64,000 nt of DNA from Bos javanicus (taxonomy: Eukaryota; Chordata; Mammalia; Artiodactyla; Bovidae). The position numbers and the translations under genes are program-made. The notes below the pieces were generated by a model that was not told the origin of the DNA, made no database searches, and was given only the letters and a program-made list of their open reading frames with translations. Below are positions 12,698 to 23,851 of the stretch, piece by piece (position 1 is the first letter of the stretch; each line of letters starts with the position of its first letter). The DNA lies in contig NC_083885.1 of assembly GCF_032452875.1 (NCBI RefSeq), positions 31,351,925 through 31,415,924 on the forward strand. The letters are read 5' to 3'.

Positions 12698-12967
12698 CAC
12701 ACTACTCCAGTACTTTTGCCTGGAAAATCTCATGGATGAAGGAGCCTGGTAGGCTGCAGTCCATGGGGTCGCTAAGAGTCAGACACGACTGAGCAACTTT
12801 GCTTTCAATTTTCACTTTTCACTTTCATGCGTTGGAGAAGGAAATGGCAACCCACTCCAGTGTTCTTGCCTGGAGAATCCCAGGGACGGGGGAGCCTGGT
12901 GGCTGCCGTCTATGGGGTCACACAGAGTCGGACACGACTGAAGTGACTTAGCATAGCATAGCATAGC
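12698..12967 (+). mobile_element. Bov-A2 SINE inserted in BovB
   Basis: Two Bov-A monomers with the standard linker and an (AGCAT)n pentanucleotide tail. The exact 11-nt TSD AATGGGACCAG at 12687-12697 and 12968-12978 duplicates BovB sequence, so the SINE is younger than the BovB. Confidence 0.97.
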
Positions 12968-13506
12968 AATGGGACCAGATGCCATGATCCTAGTTTTCTG
13001 AATGTTGAGTTTTTAAACCAATTTTTTCACTCTCCTCTTTCACTTTCATCAAGAGGCTCTTTAGTTCTTCTTCACTTTCTGCCATAAGGGTGCTGTCATC
13101 TGCGTATCTGAGGTTATTGATATTTCTCCTGGCAATATTGATTCCAGCTTGTGTTTCATCCAGCCTGGCAGTTAGCACGATGTAATCTGCATATAAGTTA
13201 AAAAAGCAGGATGACAATATACAGCCTTGACATACTTCTTGCCCAATTTGGAACCAGTCTGTCATTTCATGCCCAGTTCTAACTGTTACTTCTTGACCTT
13301 CATACAGATTTCTCAGGAGGCAGGTCAGGTGGGCTAGTAGTCCCATCTCTTTAACAATTTTCCATAGTTTGTTGTGACCCACACAGTTAAAGGCTTTGGT
13401 GTAGTCAATAAAGCAAAAGTAGATGTCTTTCTGGAACTCTCTTGCTTTTTTGATGATCCAGCAGATGTTAGCAATGGTCTCTGGTTCCTCTGCCTTTTTT
13501 AAATCC
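12968..13506 (-). pseudogene. BovB LINE reverse transcriptase remnant
   Basis: Continuation of the split minus-strand BovB. Minus-strand 12990-13382 encodes a 130-residue reverse transcriptase piece with the GHEMTDWFQIG block, a VCQGCILS block, FNLYADYI and an intact NLRYADD catalytic box, so the two motif C aspartates survive. The motif A aspartate region lies just upstream at ~13385-13440 in a different frame, giving a frameshift. The element is 5'-truncated near 13506 and has no endonuclease. Confidence 0.92.
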
Positions 13507-14659
13507 AGCTCATTTTTAAAGCATTTTATTTACTGACAATACAAGAAGATGCAGGCTTAGGCTTGCTTTGTATTTTTTCTTGTCCTAATTCTATGATCAA
13601 TGTGGAGTATTTGTTTCTCTTATTAAAGAATGGTATTTAGAAGCCATGATCTAGACATTGGGTATGCTTGAGGCTTCTGAGGTGTCACTTCTTCTAGGAC
13701 CTCTAAGAAAATAGATTTAGGAAAAATGTGTGTGTGTGTTGGTGTGTGTATATATACACACACACAAATACTAGTTTTTCATTTCTTTGTATATCTATTA
13801 AATAAATATGAGTTTATATTGCTATATATACATGACTAATTTATAAGGATATTATTCACTCTAACATTCTCCTGACTTATATGATGTATTTTTCTGACAG
13901 TGAGAAATATAGCACTCAGTAGCTACATTATATTCACTTTTCTTCTTAAACGTAGTATAAAAACAATGGCTTTTTTATAAAGCCATTTCAGAATTTCTGA
14001 ATAGTACTCTGTGATAAACACATGAATAAGTATATTAGAATGTTGATGTGCAGTTCTTTTTGCATTAATCTTACATATTTTGAGGAAACACTACTTCCAA
14101 GTTATTTAGGTTAGTGCCCATCTTCTTTACCTCTTTAAATATGCCATCTATTGTGTAACACAACTAGATAAATTTTTCAGTGCGCATTAAACCTTGGATG
14201 CTCCTACCTCAGTCCCAGAAACTGGTTTTTGTTTCTTTAGTTCTAGGAACATTTTATGTAGACTTGGAAAGGCAGATATTCTGCATAGTCCAACACGATA
14301 TTTGTAAATTGAGACAGTTTCTATTCTTCATTTCCAATCTGTTTTTCCTTTTTCTTTCCTTATTATACTGACTAGGATTTCCAGTGTGATGTTAAACAGA
14401 AGTGAGAGAACTTATCTGCTATTTACTAAACTTGATAGAAAAACATTCAATGTTTCATTATTTAATATGATATTAGCTTTAGATGCACTATGTTAGGTTT
14501 CTCATAACTTTATATGCCTGTAATCTAATTTTTTTTTTTTTACTTAGGAATATGGTATATGACAGTAGATACTGAAGTAAATATTGTTTTTTCATCTTTA
14601 TTACTGTGAGCACGTATTTTCTTCTGACTGGCTTTGGTATGCCTATTTGTGTTGATTTA
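13507..14659. other. Non-coding AT-rich DNA
   Basis: No gene or interspersed repeat recognised. Includes the alternating dinucleotide palindrome at 13742-13763 and a T run near 14529. Confidence 0.45.
13726..13768. repeat. (GT)n-(TA)n-(CA)n microsatellite with perfect palindrome
   Basis: GT repeats pass into TATATA and then CA repeats. Positions 13742-13763 are an exact 22-nt palindrome of alternating purine and pyrimidine. Confidence 0.85.
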
Positions 14660-15190
14660 ATCAGGGACTAGACAAGGTTTGATGTTTTCCTAGCACGAAG
14701 GGCAGGGAGGAGGCTCCAGACTGACTGTTTTCTTCTAGGTCCTTCCTGACTCCTCCAAGGTTACCTTTTGAGACGAAATAGCAAAAGGCAGTAAAAGCTA
14801 TGGCCACAGTATTCTTGACCTCTTTCCAGTATGAGGTGGAGTCTGTGTTCTTTAAACTTGAATCTGGGATAGCTATGTTACTTACTTTGGTCAATAGGAA
14901 TAGAAAATGGTACTCTTGGTGGTCAAGAGACCGTATAACTTCCAGCCTTGATGCTCATGGGAACTCTGCATGAAAACACTCTATTCTGCTATAGCATGAG
15001 TGATGTATGACCTAGTTCTCTCCTTCCCTGGCCAGCAGCCAGCCAGTTGGAGTCAATTGTAGATACTTGAATGAGACTTTTGACCATTGGCTGAAGGCAA
15101 ATACATGAATCAATCCAGCCAAAATCATAAGAAAAACTGTCTAACTGAGCACAGCCAAATTATATATGCACAGAATTGACCACAGGGATG
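14660..15190 (+). mobile_element. MLT1-type LTR (ERVL-MaLR), diverged
   Basis: Recognisable blocks of the old MaLR solo LTR: TGTGTTCTTTAAACTTGAATC, a CTTTGGTCAATAGGAATAG block, GCCAGCAGCCAGCC and ACAGCCAAATTATATATGCA. The end is eroded. No internal retroviral sequence is seen. The minus-strand open frame 14661-14894 is an incidental reading of this LTR. Confidence 0.55.
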
Positions 15191-15781
15191 GATGGTATAA
15201 GCAAGACTCTGATTTCCTCCCTTTTGTTCTATTTTTCAAGATAGAGAACTAGAAGGATTTTCCTCCTGCTATTTGGTTATAAATCCCTTGTGTTGTATCC
15301 TCTTCTTCTTTAGTCTACTGCTCTTCTCTCTTGATTAATGAGGCAAATTTTCATAATACTGAAAACTCTGGTATTTATCTGCATTGCCTTCTTTCAAGAC
15401 AATAGATTCACTGTAGACAAATCTGTTTATACAATTTAAAATTCAGACATTATTAATGGACCATTGGTTTGAACTTGATGCTCCAAGGCAGTAAAAGCAT
15501 TTATTTCAGTGGTGGAGAAATCTGGGAATTCACAGACTAATGATTCAAGGAGCATTGATTCAATATCAATAGGTATTACACATTTTATCATTTACTAACC
15601 ATAGTGATTCATTTTGATCTTTTCTAGTTACATCCATCACTAATTCATTACTTGTCATTCTGTTTTCTTAGTCTGCTGTACGTATTTATTCTTGTTTTTT
15701 TATATTGAACTATCTAAAATGACTCATAGTTATCAGGTTATTTGTTGCCAGTAACATTTTCTCCATTTGTAATGGCTACTT
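15191..15781. other. Non-coding DNA, nothing recognised
   Basis: AT-rich with no supported feature. Confidence 0.4.
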
Positions 15782-15792
15782 CTTTATACCAA

Positions 15793-16010
15793 ATGGGCTT
15801 CCCTGGTGGCTCAGACAGTAAAGAATCTGCCCACAGTGCAGGAGACCTGGGTTCAATCCCTGGGTCAGGAAGATCCCCTGGATAAGGAAATGGCAACCTA
15901 CTCCAGTAACTTGCCTGGAGAATTCCATGGACAGAGGAATTCTGGTGGGCTACAGTCCATGGGGTTGCAAAGAGTTGGACATGACTCAGCCACTAACACT
16001 TTCACTTCCA
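15793..16010 (+). mobile_element. Bov-tA SINE with exact TSD
   Basis: The tRNA-derived head begins GGGCTTCCCTGGTGGCTCAG and contains an internal promoter B-box-like GGTTCAATCCC. It is followed by a Bov-A body ending AGTTGGACATGACTCAGCCAC. The TSD CTTTATACCAA at 15782-15792 and 16011-16021 is exact. Confidence 0.97.
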
Positions 16011-16021
16011 CTTTATACCAA

Positions 16022-16716
16022 CTATTTGGAAACTTATTATCACTTTTCTTCTACTTGATAGAAACCCCTTACATAGAACATTTTATCAAAAGAAGTGTAA
16101 GTGAAAGGAGAAGGGGTTGTTAGTTCTCTAGTATTTACTTTATCAAGGGAGTAAACTTTAAAATATCTACTCAGTTTCTGGTATGAAAAAGAAATATTTC
16201 TTCCAAAGTCTCATTAACTTTAGGGTAAAGTCTTCACTGCTTATTTTGTGAGGCTCAATAGCATTGGAATGCTGACAAACTTAGGAATAAAACTAGTTCC
16301 ATCTCACTAAATCTTAAAAGTATAAAAGTATATCCACTCCCTCACACATACAGAGAATAACAAATATGCCTCCATTTTATTGTGGTGCTCTTCTCTGCCT
16401 TGTCTTATTTGACAAGGTCTACACATATTTTCAAGATAGCTTTTTTGGATTTTTTTTTCACTCTCCTGTTTGACCTTTTCAGGTTCACAATAAACTGTTT
16501 CTTTGTGATATCAGAACTTTTACACTTAGCTTTATAATTTCATAATATGGCGCATTCATTCAAGGACAGAGCCCTTGTCACACTAGTCTTCATATAAAGC
16601 TAAGAACCAAGACCATGACTAACTTGCTTTTGATTCTCTTCCCATCATATAACATAGATAATGACACAATAAAAAATCAAATACTTGAGAAGATTAGCTT
16701 GTGTATTACTGATGTG
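16022..16716. other. Non-coding AT-rich DNA, nothing recognised
   Basis: No repeat or gene supported. Confidence 0.4.
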
Positions 16717-16890
16717 AAGAGATGACTCATTGGAAAAGACCCTGATGCTGGGAAAGATTGAAGGCAAAAAGGAGAAGAGGGTGGCAGAGAATGAGATGGC
16801 TGGATGGCATCATCGACTCAATGGACATGAATTTGATTAAACTCCAGGAGATAGTGGAGGACGGGACTTAGCAACTGAGCAACAACAATT
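16717..16890 (+). mobile_element. BovB LINE, short 3' end
   Basis: Starts in GATGACTCATTGGAAAAGACC, runs through the AGATTGAAGGC(A)GGAGAAG block and ends in an ACTTAGCAACTGAGCAACAAC tail. Only the last ~170 nt are present. Confidence 0.9.
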
Positions 16891-18140
16891 ACATATATAC
16901 AAAATAATCGAAACACAGAAAATACAGCATGTGTTTCATGAAATTAATGGATCATTGATGAAGAATAGATATCAAAAAATTTTTCTTTACAAAATAAAAA
17001 TAGATTTTCAATTAGAAAGCCATAGAGAAAATTTGCAAGAATTCCATTTTTAAAACAGTTATCAAAACACAGTATATGAAAGCTTAGTTATATTTGGGTA
17101 AAATCAAATGAAGTACTCTAGTGGAGTAAAAACAAAGTCAAAATACATACACATCACTTTAGATAGAAATATATCATAGAGCTAAGACATATTCATCTTA
17201 AAATTTTCCCTATAAATCTTAATACATGGACAGCAAATATTGAATCCATATCACATTAATTACAGACCTTAGCTTATAATGAAATGGATTTTAACATTAT
17301 CTATGGCTAAAGACTGATCAGAATACACTCTCCTCAGCAGTAGAGAATTATTAAGTTCATGGAGCACAACCATTTTTTATAGTTCTATAATCCTTTGTTC
17401 AAGCCAATTCCTCAGACATTTTATTGAATATTCACTTGGCAGAGTTCATTGTTTTAAGTACTAAATATTTAGTCTGATTTGAAGACTAGAGCAATAGTGA
17501 CTGAAATTTATTTCCAGCTCAGGTATAAGAGACCTGAAAAATTCTAAATGTGAATATAAAAGTACTGGTATACTGCAAAATTCTGATAGGTTCTATACCT
17601 TTAAAATGTCATCACTAAGAAAGAAATAGCTAAGAATAAAGTGCAGGTGGTAAGGAGGGAGAGATGTCCCTCAGATCAAGTATATATTAGCACAAAATTA
17701 AAATTTGTTGATAGAGAGGTTCACCAACAAATGGACTTAAAAAGTCAGATCACCTGAGATGTGTAGTATTCATGGGTTGGCAAGAAAGCCAGAGAAAGGA
17801 AATTATGAAGTATATGCTGTGTTTCAGGTAAGAAGCACAGGCTCTTTATGAAGAACTATAGGCTTATCCCTAACAATGTGTTCCTGTGTGTTGTTAACTG
17901 ATGAAGGCTCAAAGATTTGTTATTTATCAGTATAAAGCAAGGCAAACATTAGAGGTCAACACAAATATGATCAGAATTAGCAAAATGTCAATTCAAGAAT
18001 CTTAGAACAAATCTCCTAATTGCAGGTGTTAGATTATAGTGAGTGCTCTATTCTTACTAATTGAACATAGAAATAGAAATTACCTGGCATAAAAATGCAG
18101 AATTTCCCCATTAGATCACTTAATGCATATTTAAAAACTA
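16891..18140. other. Non-coding AT-rich DNA
   Basis: No recognisable gene or repeat family over about 1.25 kb. Purine-rich in places. Confidence 0.4.
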
Positions 18141-18425
18141 CTTGGCAACCCACTTCAGTACTCTTGCCTAGAAAATCCCACGGATGGAGGAGCCTGGTGT
18201 CCATAGGGTCGCAAAGAGTCAGACATGACTGAGCAACTTCACTTCACTACCATGCTGGAGACTGGGGTTCGATCCCTGGGTGGGGAAGATCCCCTGGAGA
18301 AGGAAATGGCACCCCACTCCTGTACTCTTGCCTGGAAAATCCCATGGATGGAGGATCCTGGTAGGCTACAGTCCATGGGGTCGCAAAGAGCGGGACATGA
18401 CTGTGCGAATCACTTTCACTTTACC
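18141..18425 (+). mobile_element. Two SINE bodies in tandem: Bov-A then headless Bov-tA
   Basis: 18141-18246 is one Bov-A monomer with a shortened GCCTGGTGTCCATAGGGTCG centre. At 18250 a Bov-tA body starts in mid-head (GCTGGAGACTGGGGTTCGAT) and runs through a second Bov-A monomer to 18425. Either two independent insertions or a recombinant composite. No clear TSD was found. Confidence 0.85.
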
Positions 18426-18629
18426 TGATTTTCATATTGCTATATTTGGAAAAAGACCTGTTTTTCACTACCAGTCTAACAACTCATCTACCCTCAGTCC
18501 ATGGAATCTGAGATAGTTTTCCCCCCCTTGCCATCCCACTCCACTTAAGAGAACCACATAACCCACATTTGGAGAATCAAAGTCTGATTCAGGCAGAGAC
18601 ATATGTTCTGAAGTAGTCCAGTGCTATTG

Positions 18630-18741
18630 GCTAAATATTTTTGTTTCCCCCTATGTTGAAGTCCTAATCCTCAATATGATAATATTTAGAAGTAGGGCCT
18701 TTGGAAGGTAATTAAGTCACAAGTGTGGTATCCTTATAAGA
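18630..18741 (+). mobile_element. Ancient L1 3' end, left half of a split copy
   Basis: Forward-strand counterpart of 3196-3515, with TATGTTGAAGTCCTAATCCTC, TAGGGCCTTTGGAAGGTAAT and TATCCTTATAAG. It breaks off where the retroviral LTR sequence starts and resumes at 19861. Confidence 0.6.
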
Positions 18742-18928
18742 CATGGATAATGCCCCCTTCTAATGCCTATGTCAGAAGCTTTCTCTGTCTCCTTTATACT
18801 TTAATAAAACTTTATTACACAAAAGCTCTGAGCGATCAAGCCTTGTCTCTGGCCCTGGATTGAATTCTTCTCCTCCGGGGGCCAAGAATCCCAGTGTCTT
18901 TGCATGATTCAACAACAACCTTTTATCT
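18742..18928 (+). mobile_element. Endogenous retrovirus LTR, 3' (R-U5) part
   Basis: Sequence directly upstream of a retroviral primer-binding site. It contains a TTAATAAAACTTTATTA polyadenylation-signal region at ~18801-18817 and a U5-like remainder. The 5' portion (U3) is missing, so this is a partial LTR. The placement next to a tRNA-Pro primer site supports a class I (gamma-like) element. I did not recognise the named family. Confidence 0.75.
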
Positions 18929-18946
18929 TGGGGGCTCGTCCAGGAT
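18929..18946 (+). promoter_or_regulatory. Retroviral primer-binding site, tRNA-Pro type
   Basis: TGGGGGCTCGTCCAGGAT matches the 18-nt tRNA-Pro primer site of gammaretroviruses at 17 of 18 positions. The single difference is A for G at position 14. It fixes the strand and the LTR boundary of this element. Confidence 0.88.
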
Positions 18947-18959
18947 TCTTCAGGACAAG

Positions 18960-19180
18960 ATGGGAGCCAACAATTCCAGCCTCACTCCTTTGAACTGTAT
19001 CCTGAAAAACTGGGATAGATTTGATCCCCAGGGCTTACAGGAGACACACCTGGTCTTCCTATGTGATGCTGCATGGCCATGGTATCCATTGGAGGATGGC
19101 GAATGATGGCCAGTTCGAGGGTCTCTTAAGTATAATACTGTTCTACAATTAGACCAGTTCTGTAAGGAACAAGGGAAATG
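18960..19180 (+). pseudogene. gag: Endogenous retrovirus gag, N-terminal fragment
   Basis: An ATG-GGA start (Met-Gly, the usual myristoylated matrix beginning) lies only 13 nt after the primer site, so the normally long packaging leader is absent. The frame is open for 48 codons and then meets TGA at 19104-19106. A CGA-to-TGA change would explain this stop, but that is inference. Beyond the stop the same frame continues open to about 19180, where a SINE interrupts it. Nothing after the SINE is retroviral. Only the matrix N-terminus remains: no capsid, protease, polymerase or envelope sequence is seen, so it cannot yield a product. Old germline copy, not an active virus. Confidence 0.8.
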
Positions 19181-19182
19181 GG

Positions 19183-19308
19183 TAGAAGCAATGGCAACCC
19201 ACTCCAGTATTCTTGCCTAGAAAATCCCATGGATGGAGGAGCCTGCTAGGCTGCAGTCCATGGGGTCGCACAAAGTCGGACATGACTGAAGTGACTTAGC
19301 AGCAGCAA
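19183..19308 (+). mobile_element. Single Bov-A monomer SINE
   Basis: One monomer from TAGAAGCAATGGCAACCCAC to GTGACTTAGCAGCAGCAATG. It abuts retroviral gag on the left and ruminant L1 on the right, so it marks a junction within the nest. Confidence 0.9.
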
Positions 19309-19860
19309 TGATGTTGTGGAACAGATATACAATGGAATATTATTCAATCATAAAAAAGACCACAGTTGAATTCTAATGAGGTAGATGAACCTAGAGCCTA
19401 TTATAAGGAGTGAAATAAGTCAGAAAGACAAAAACAAATATTGTACATTAACACATATGTATAGAATCTAGAAAGATGGTACTGATGACCTATTTGCAGG
19501 GCAGCAATGGAGACGCAGACATAGATAGAGAATAGGCTTGTATATACAGTGGAGGAAGGAGAGGGAAGAATGAATTGAAAGAATAACATTGAAACATATA
19601 CATTAACATATGCAAAATTGATAGCCAGTGGGAATTTGCTGTATGATGCAGGGAGCTCAAACCTGGTGCTCTGTGACTACCTAGAGAGGTGGGATGGGTG
19701 GAAAATGGGAGAGAGATTCAAGAGGAAGGGGACATATGTATAATTATGACTGATTCATATTGATGTATGGCAGAAACTAACACAATATTGTAAAGCAGTT
19801 ATCCTCCAAGTTAAAATATAATTAAAGGAAAACAAAATATAGAAAAATTAAAATATCAAC
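19309..19860 (+). mobile_element. Ruminant L1, 3' end
   Basis: Forward L1 3' end: ATATACAATGGAATATTATTC, TGACCTATTTGCAGGGCAGC, ATTTGCTGTATGATGCAGGG and TTGATGTATGGCAGAAACTA, then an AAAATATAATTAAAGG tail. It is the older of two ruminant L1 3' types here (compare 8855-9300, reversed). Only the last ~0.5 kb is present. Confidence 0.88.
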
Positions 19861-20085
19861 AAAAGACAGACAGGAGAGAGTGTGCTCCCTCTCATTCTTG
19901 CAACCACATGAGGACTCAGCAAGAGGACTTCCATTTACAAACCAGGAAGAGGGCTCTCACCAGAACCTGACCACCCTGACATGCTGATCTCAAACTTCTA
20001 GTCTCCAGACTGTGAGAGATAAATTTCTCATTAAGAGACACAATCCATGCTATTATCAGCCCAACCAGATTAAGATATTTAGCAA
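19861..20085 (+). mobile_element. Ancient L1 3' end, right half of the split copy
   Basis: Continues 18630-18741: CACATGAGGACTCAGCAAGA, CAGGAAGAGGGCTCTCACCA, CTCCAGACTGTGAGAGATAA and ATTTCTCATTAAGAG. The order matches the family's 3' end, so the ~1.1 kb between the halves was inserted later. Confidence 0.65.
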
Positions 20086-20224
20086 AAATAAAACAGTACT
20101 CAGAGATGAAAAGGTCTGTAGTCAGAACTTAAACATCCAACTTACCATTATCAGACCAAGCCACAGAAGGTGCCAGGTGAAACTATTGTTTCACTTCATT
20201 TGCAGAAATGGCCAAAATTATGCT

Positions 20225-20692
20225 CCTCCCTGTATCTATTCCTCTTTGTAATTTTACTTTACCACTCCCACAATCAACAGGTTTCAATGACCCCAACCCC
20301 TTCAATGTAGGCTAGTCTTGTGACCTTGTTTGATTAATAGAATGTGGTATGAGTATCACTGGACCAAGTTTCAACCCTCATCCTAGGCCTCAAAATGACT
20401 TCTAGTCTTCTTGCTCTTGCTACCTTGCCAGAGTCATATGATCAAGACCAGGATTAGCTTGCTGGATGCTGAGCATATGGCCCCATCATTCCTTTAACTT
20501 CAGCAGACAGCCAGCAACTACCCAGCAGATTCACAATGTAACTATGACCAAAAGATGACTTTAGCTGAGATAACCCCTCAGCTAGCCAGACCAATTACTG
20601 ACCTACATAATCATGAGTTGTGCAAATGTTTATTCTTTTAACCACTAAGTTTTGGGGTAGTTTGTCATGTATTAAAAGCTGATACCTTAACC
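20225..20692 (+). mobile_element. MLT1-type LTR (ERVL-MaLR)
   Basis: Forward MaLR LTR with TTGATTAATAGAATGTGGTA, CAGCAGACAGCCAGCAACTA and the diagnostic 3' end CCACTAAGTTTTGGGGTAGT followed by TTGTCATG. No internal coding sequence is attached, so it is a solo LTR or a fragment. Confidence 0.7.
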
Positions 20693-21234
20693 AACTTAGC
20701 AGGAAAGAAATCAATTCTTAATGGTATTGCTTATCTCTGAATCCAGTTGCTCTTTGACATTTTATTTTTATTAATAAATTTCTTTTATTCCTTAATCTAG
20801 TACGAATTGAATTTTTCTGACAATTGCAACAGAGGAAGGATCCTTGTTGACTCACCTACTGACCAATGTGTGTGGTCCCAGTTTCCATCCCTTTAATCTG
20901 TTCTACCCACTACAAATGTGAAGATAATCCTCTGTTGCATAAAATGCCTTTGTGACATTCTTATCTCCTTTTTAGTGTATTTGAAAGTATTTGCATGGTC
21001 CTTAGTTTATACTCTGTATAGGTCTTGACATTAATTAACTGTCAACAGTGAGCTTGTTATATATTCCCACACCCTAGGAATGCCATCTTAATCACTGCCA
21101 TTGAATGCATCAAAAACTGTATCATACAATCATACTTTTAGGAATGATAGTTTCTTTACCATAAATGTCCTTCCATATTTGTCTCCTTTCCTGACTTCTT
21201 ATTTTTGCAAAAAGAATCTCCTTTAGCAGACATT
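20693..21234. other. Non-coding DNA, nothing recognised
   Basis: AT-rich with no supported feature. Confidence 0.4.
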
Positions 21235-21246
21235 TAACAAACATCA

Positions 21247-21457
21247 CGGGCTTCCCAGGTGACACAGTGGTAAAGAACCCATCTGCCAATGCAGGAGATG
21301 CAAGAGATGTGCATGCAATCCCTGGGTTGGGAAGATCCCCTGGAGGAGGAAATGGCAACCCACTCCAGGATTCTTGCCTGGAAAATTCCATGGACAGAGG
21401 AGCCTGGCGGGCTATGGATCATGGGGTTGCAAAGAGTCAGATATGACTGAACACACA
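21247..21457 (+). mobile_element. Bov-tA SINE
   Basis: Head CGGGCTTCCCAGGTGACACA, body AATGGCAACCCACTCCAGG, end AGTCAGATATGACTGAACAC. The flanking repeats TAACAAACATCA (21235-21246) and TAATAAACATCA (21458-21469) differ at one base and are the TSD. Confidence 0.95.
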
Positions 21458-21633
21458 TAATAAACATCATAGGCTTTATAAAGAGACCATCCTCTGTGTT
21501 CTGATTGGGTGACATAGCTTTTGAGCTATCTGATGATGCTATAGTCATAGGAGATTGTGCTTGATGGATTTCTTTCTTCCTAGGACTTGAACCAGGGCTC
21601 CCCATATAATACATATTCAGTGTGCCTCGATGA

Positions 21634-21661
21634 ACACACACACACACACACACACACACAC
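21634..21661. repeat. (AC)14 microsatellite
   Basis: Fourteen uninterrupted AC units. Likely polymorphic in length. Confidence 0.97.
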
Positions 21662-22944
21662 GACCAAATGATTTTGTTCAATGCACCAAATCATTAACTA
21701 AAGTTGTACCTTAATTTTTTTAAATCTTATTTTGGTCATTCCCTTTTCCTTTCCAATTAAAATGGATATTGTAACTACTGATAAAATTACCTAACAATTC
21801 AACTCCTGAATTATATTAAAATTTTAATCCAAATGAAAATATATTTGGGGTATAGTCAAGGAAGCATATCTATGAAATAGAAATTGCTACCAGGCACATT
21901 TATTAATTTCAGACACTTAAACATTTAACAAGATGTAAAAAGACTGTAATTGAAATCCAAGAGTTAATTGTTCTCTGCCTGTGGTTCCTTGAACTGATCT
22001 GTGTATAATTGTGTTAGATGTTTCTTATTTTGCATTCTTATCTTCATATAAATCAACATCTCTGCTTCTTTAAGTAGGATACTCTACATTTTTCACACTT
22101 TTGATTTTTAATAATTTTACCCAATTCTCTATGTTGATTGCATTTTTTAGCACCACAAAATTAGACTTTTCTAAAGTCTGATATACTTACGGTGTTATGC
22201 CCTTGCAAACATTTCTTTTTATATGGAATTTGAGAAGTCTTTTGAGACGGTTAGATTAGTGTTAAGTGGAGGTAGGGCACATTCAGAAAAGCATTAAGGG
22301 AAAAATCTTATGTGGAATTTTGGCATAAAATGACAAAGGAAAAAGACAACTGGCGCTTTTAACTGATTTGATACAGTTGACAGCTAATAGTAGAAAATGA
22401 TATTTCCATCATTTAGGGTACAAATTAAACTCCTCATTGTATACTATCTGAATGTTAAACATACTTTCTAAAGTAGATATGCATTTATAAGGAACATTTC
22501 AAGCAAGCTTCTAAATTCTGTGCAAAAAACAATGTGTATATTTTCCCCATAAAATAGAGCTTCAAACTGTTTGACTTTATATTTTCATACTTTTTCAAAC
22601 TTCCTTGGTTGTGAGTAGAGACAGAGTTAGGGCGGAATGCTGTCACAGACCAGTAAACAAATAGCCTTCGTTTATAACCAAAACATATTAATGTGATTAA
22701 CTTATGGCTGCTGATGACTCATAAGAAGCACAAATCTTATTCTACATTTTTTCCTTCCATAATGTGGAATCACTAAAAGAGCTCTTATCTCTGTTAGGCT
22801 GTAAGAGCTATTTCATATTAAATTGGAATTTTGCAGAATATTGGTTTTATTTTTTGTCATCTCTTAATATGCCTTCCATAGCAGGATTATCTGAAAATAG
22901 AAGTTGATTAACACTAAATTTCTTATTTTCCCCAAGTTTGAAAC
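21662..22944. other. Single-copy AT-rich DNA
   Basis: About 1.3 kb with no repeat or gene recognised. Confidence 0.4.
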
Positions 22945-23165
22945 CATTCCACAATAGCTCGATAGCACACTGGAGGAAGACCAAGATTGGATTCAGGAAC
23001 CCTGGACTATTTCAGCAACCTAGTGAATGTTTTAGTTATTTCTTAGTCCGCTTCCCCCCACTGTAAAGTGAACACACTATCACGAGTGCTGCCCTTACTG
23101 CAGAATTGTTTTAAAGCTAATCAGATATAAGGCACCTGTCAACGGCTTTGAAATATACAATCCTT
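22945..23165 (+). mobile_element. MIR-type SINE, diverged
   Basis: Weak but ordered MIR features: GATTCAGGAACCCTGG, TTCAGCAACCTAGTGAAT..., the CACTGTAAAGTGA counterpart of the conserved core, then GCAGAATTGTTTTAAAGC and ATAAGGCACCTG. Confidence 0.5.
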
Positions 23166-23329
23166 TATCACATGAAAAGGGTCATCAGAACTGAAATATT
23201 AGAAAGCATTTTGTCTCTCTAAAATTTGTGGCCCATGTGATAAACTTTCAGGATGTTGGTCAAAAAAGGGATGTGAATGTTAATGACAAAGCAGAAAAAG
23301 CAGATCATGATTTTGTTCATAAAGTAAAA

Positions 23330-23521
23330 AGTAAAGTCAAGTCACTCAGTCGTGTCCAACTCTTTGTGACCCCATGGACTGTAGCCTACCAGGCTCCTCT
23401 GTCCACGGGATTTTCCAGGCGAGAGTACTAGAGTGGGTTGCCATTTCCTTCTCCAGGGGATCTTCCTGACCCAGGGATCGAACCTGGGTCTCCAGCATTT
23501 CAGACAGACTCTTTACCATAT
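23330..23521 (-). mobile_element. Bov-tA SINE
   Basis: Reversed copy from CACTCAGTCGTGTCCAACTC through GGCTCCTCTGTCCACGGGAT and GGGATCGAACCTGGGTCTCC to CTCTTTACCAT. The outermost head is missing. A TSD is not clear. Confidence 0.92.
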
Positions 23522-23540
23522 GAAACATATCACTAATTTC

Positions 23541-23580
23541 TGTGAGTGAGTGAGTGTGTGTATGTGTGTGTATACATATA
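23541..23580. repeat. GTGA/GT microsatellite
   Basis: GTGAGTGAGTGTGTG passing into GT and TA units. Confidence 0.8.
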
Positions 23581-23851
23581 TCACAAGAATATAAAAAAGA
23601 TCAGATAATATTGAAAATATTAATACTCATTATTGAGACAAAATAATGGGTTTCTGGTTCAACAATGCAACTGATTCACCTCCAAAGTAGTGTCTCCCAA
23701 ATTCTAATAAAAGGAAAAAAATTAATAAAAATAAGGCACTTAAATTTGAAATACAAGCACTGACAGTCTAATGCCAGAAACTAGAAAGGATCCTATGTAA
23801 TAAATGTCATCATTAAAATTTATTCAGATATTGCCATAAGAAGTTGAAAAA

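Noticed and set aside
14661..14894. 77-codon minus-strand frame
   Set aside because: Lies within sequence recognised as an MLT1-type LTR and reads it backwards.
15793..15870. tRNA-like sequence with A- and B-box-like elements
   Set aside because: It is the tRNA-derived head of a Bov-tA SINE, not a tRNA gene. The cloverleaf is not preserved and the same head recurs at many sites.
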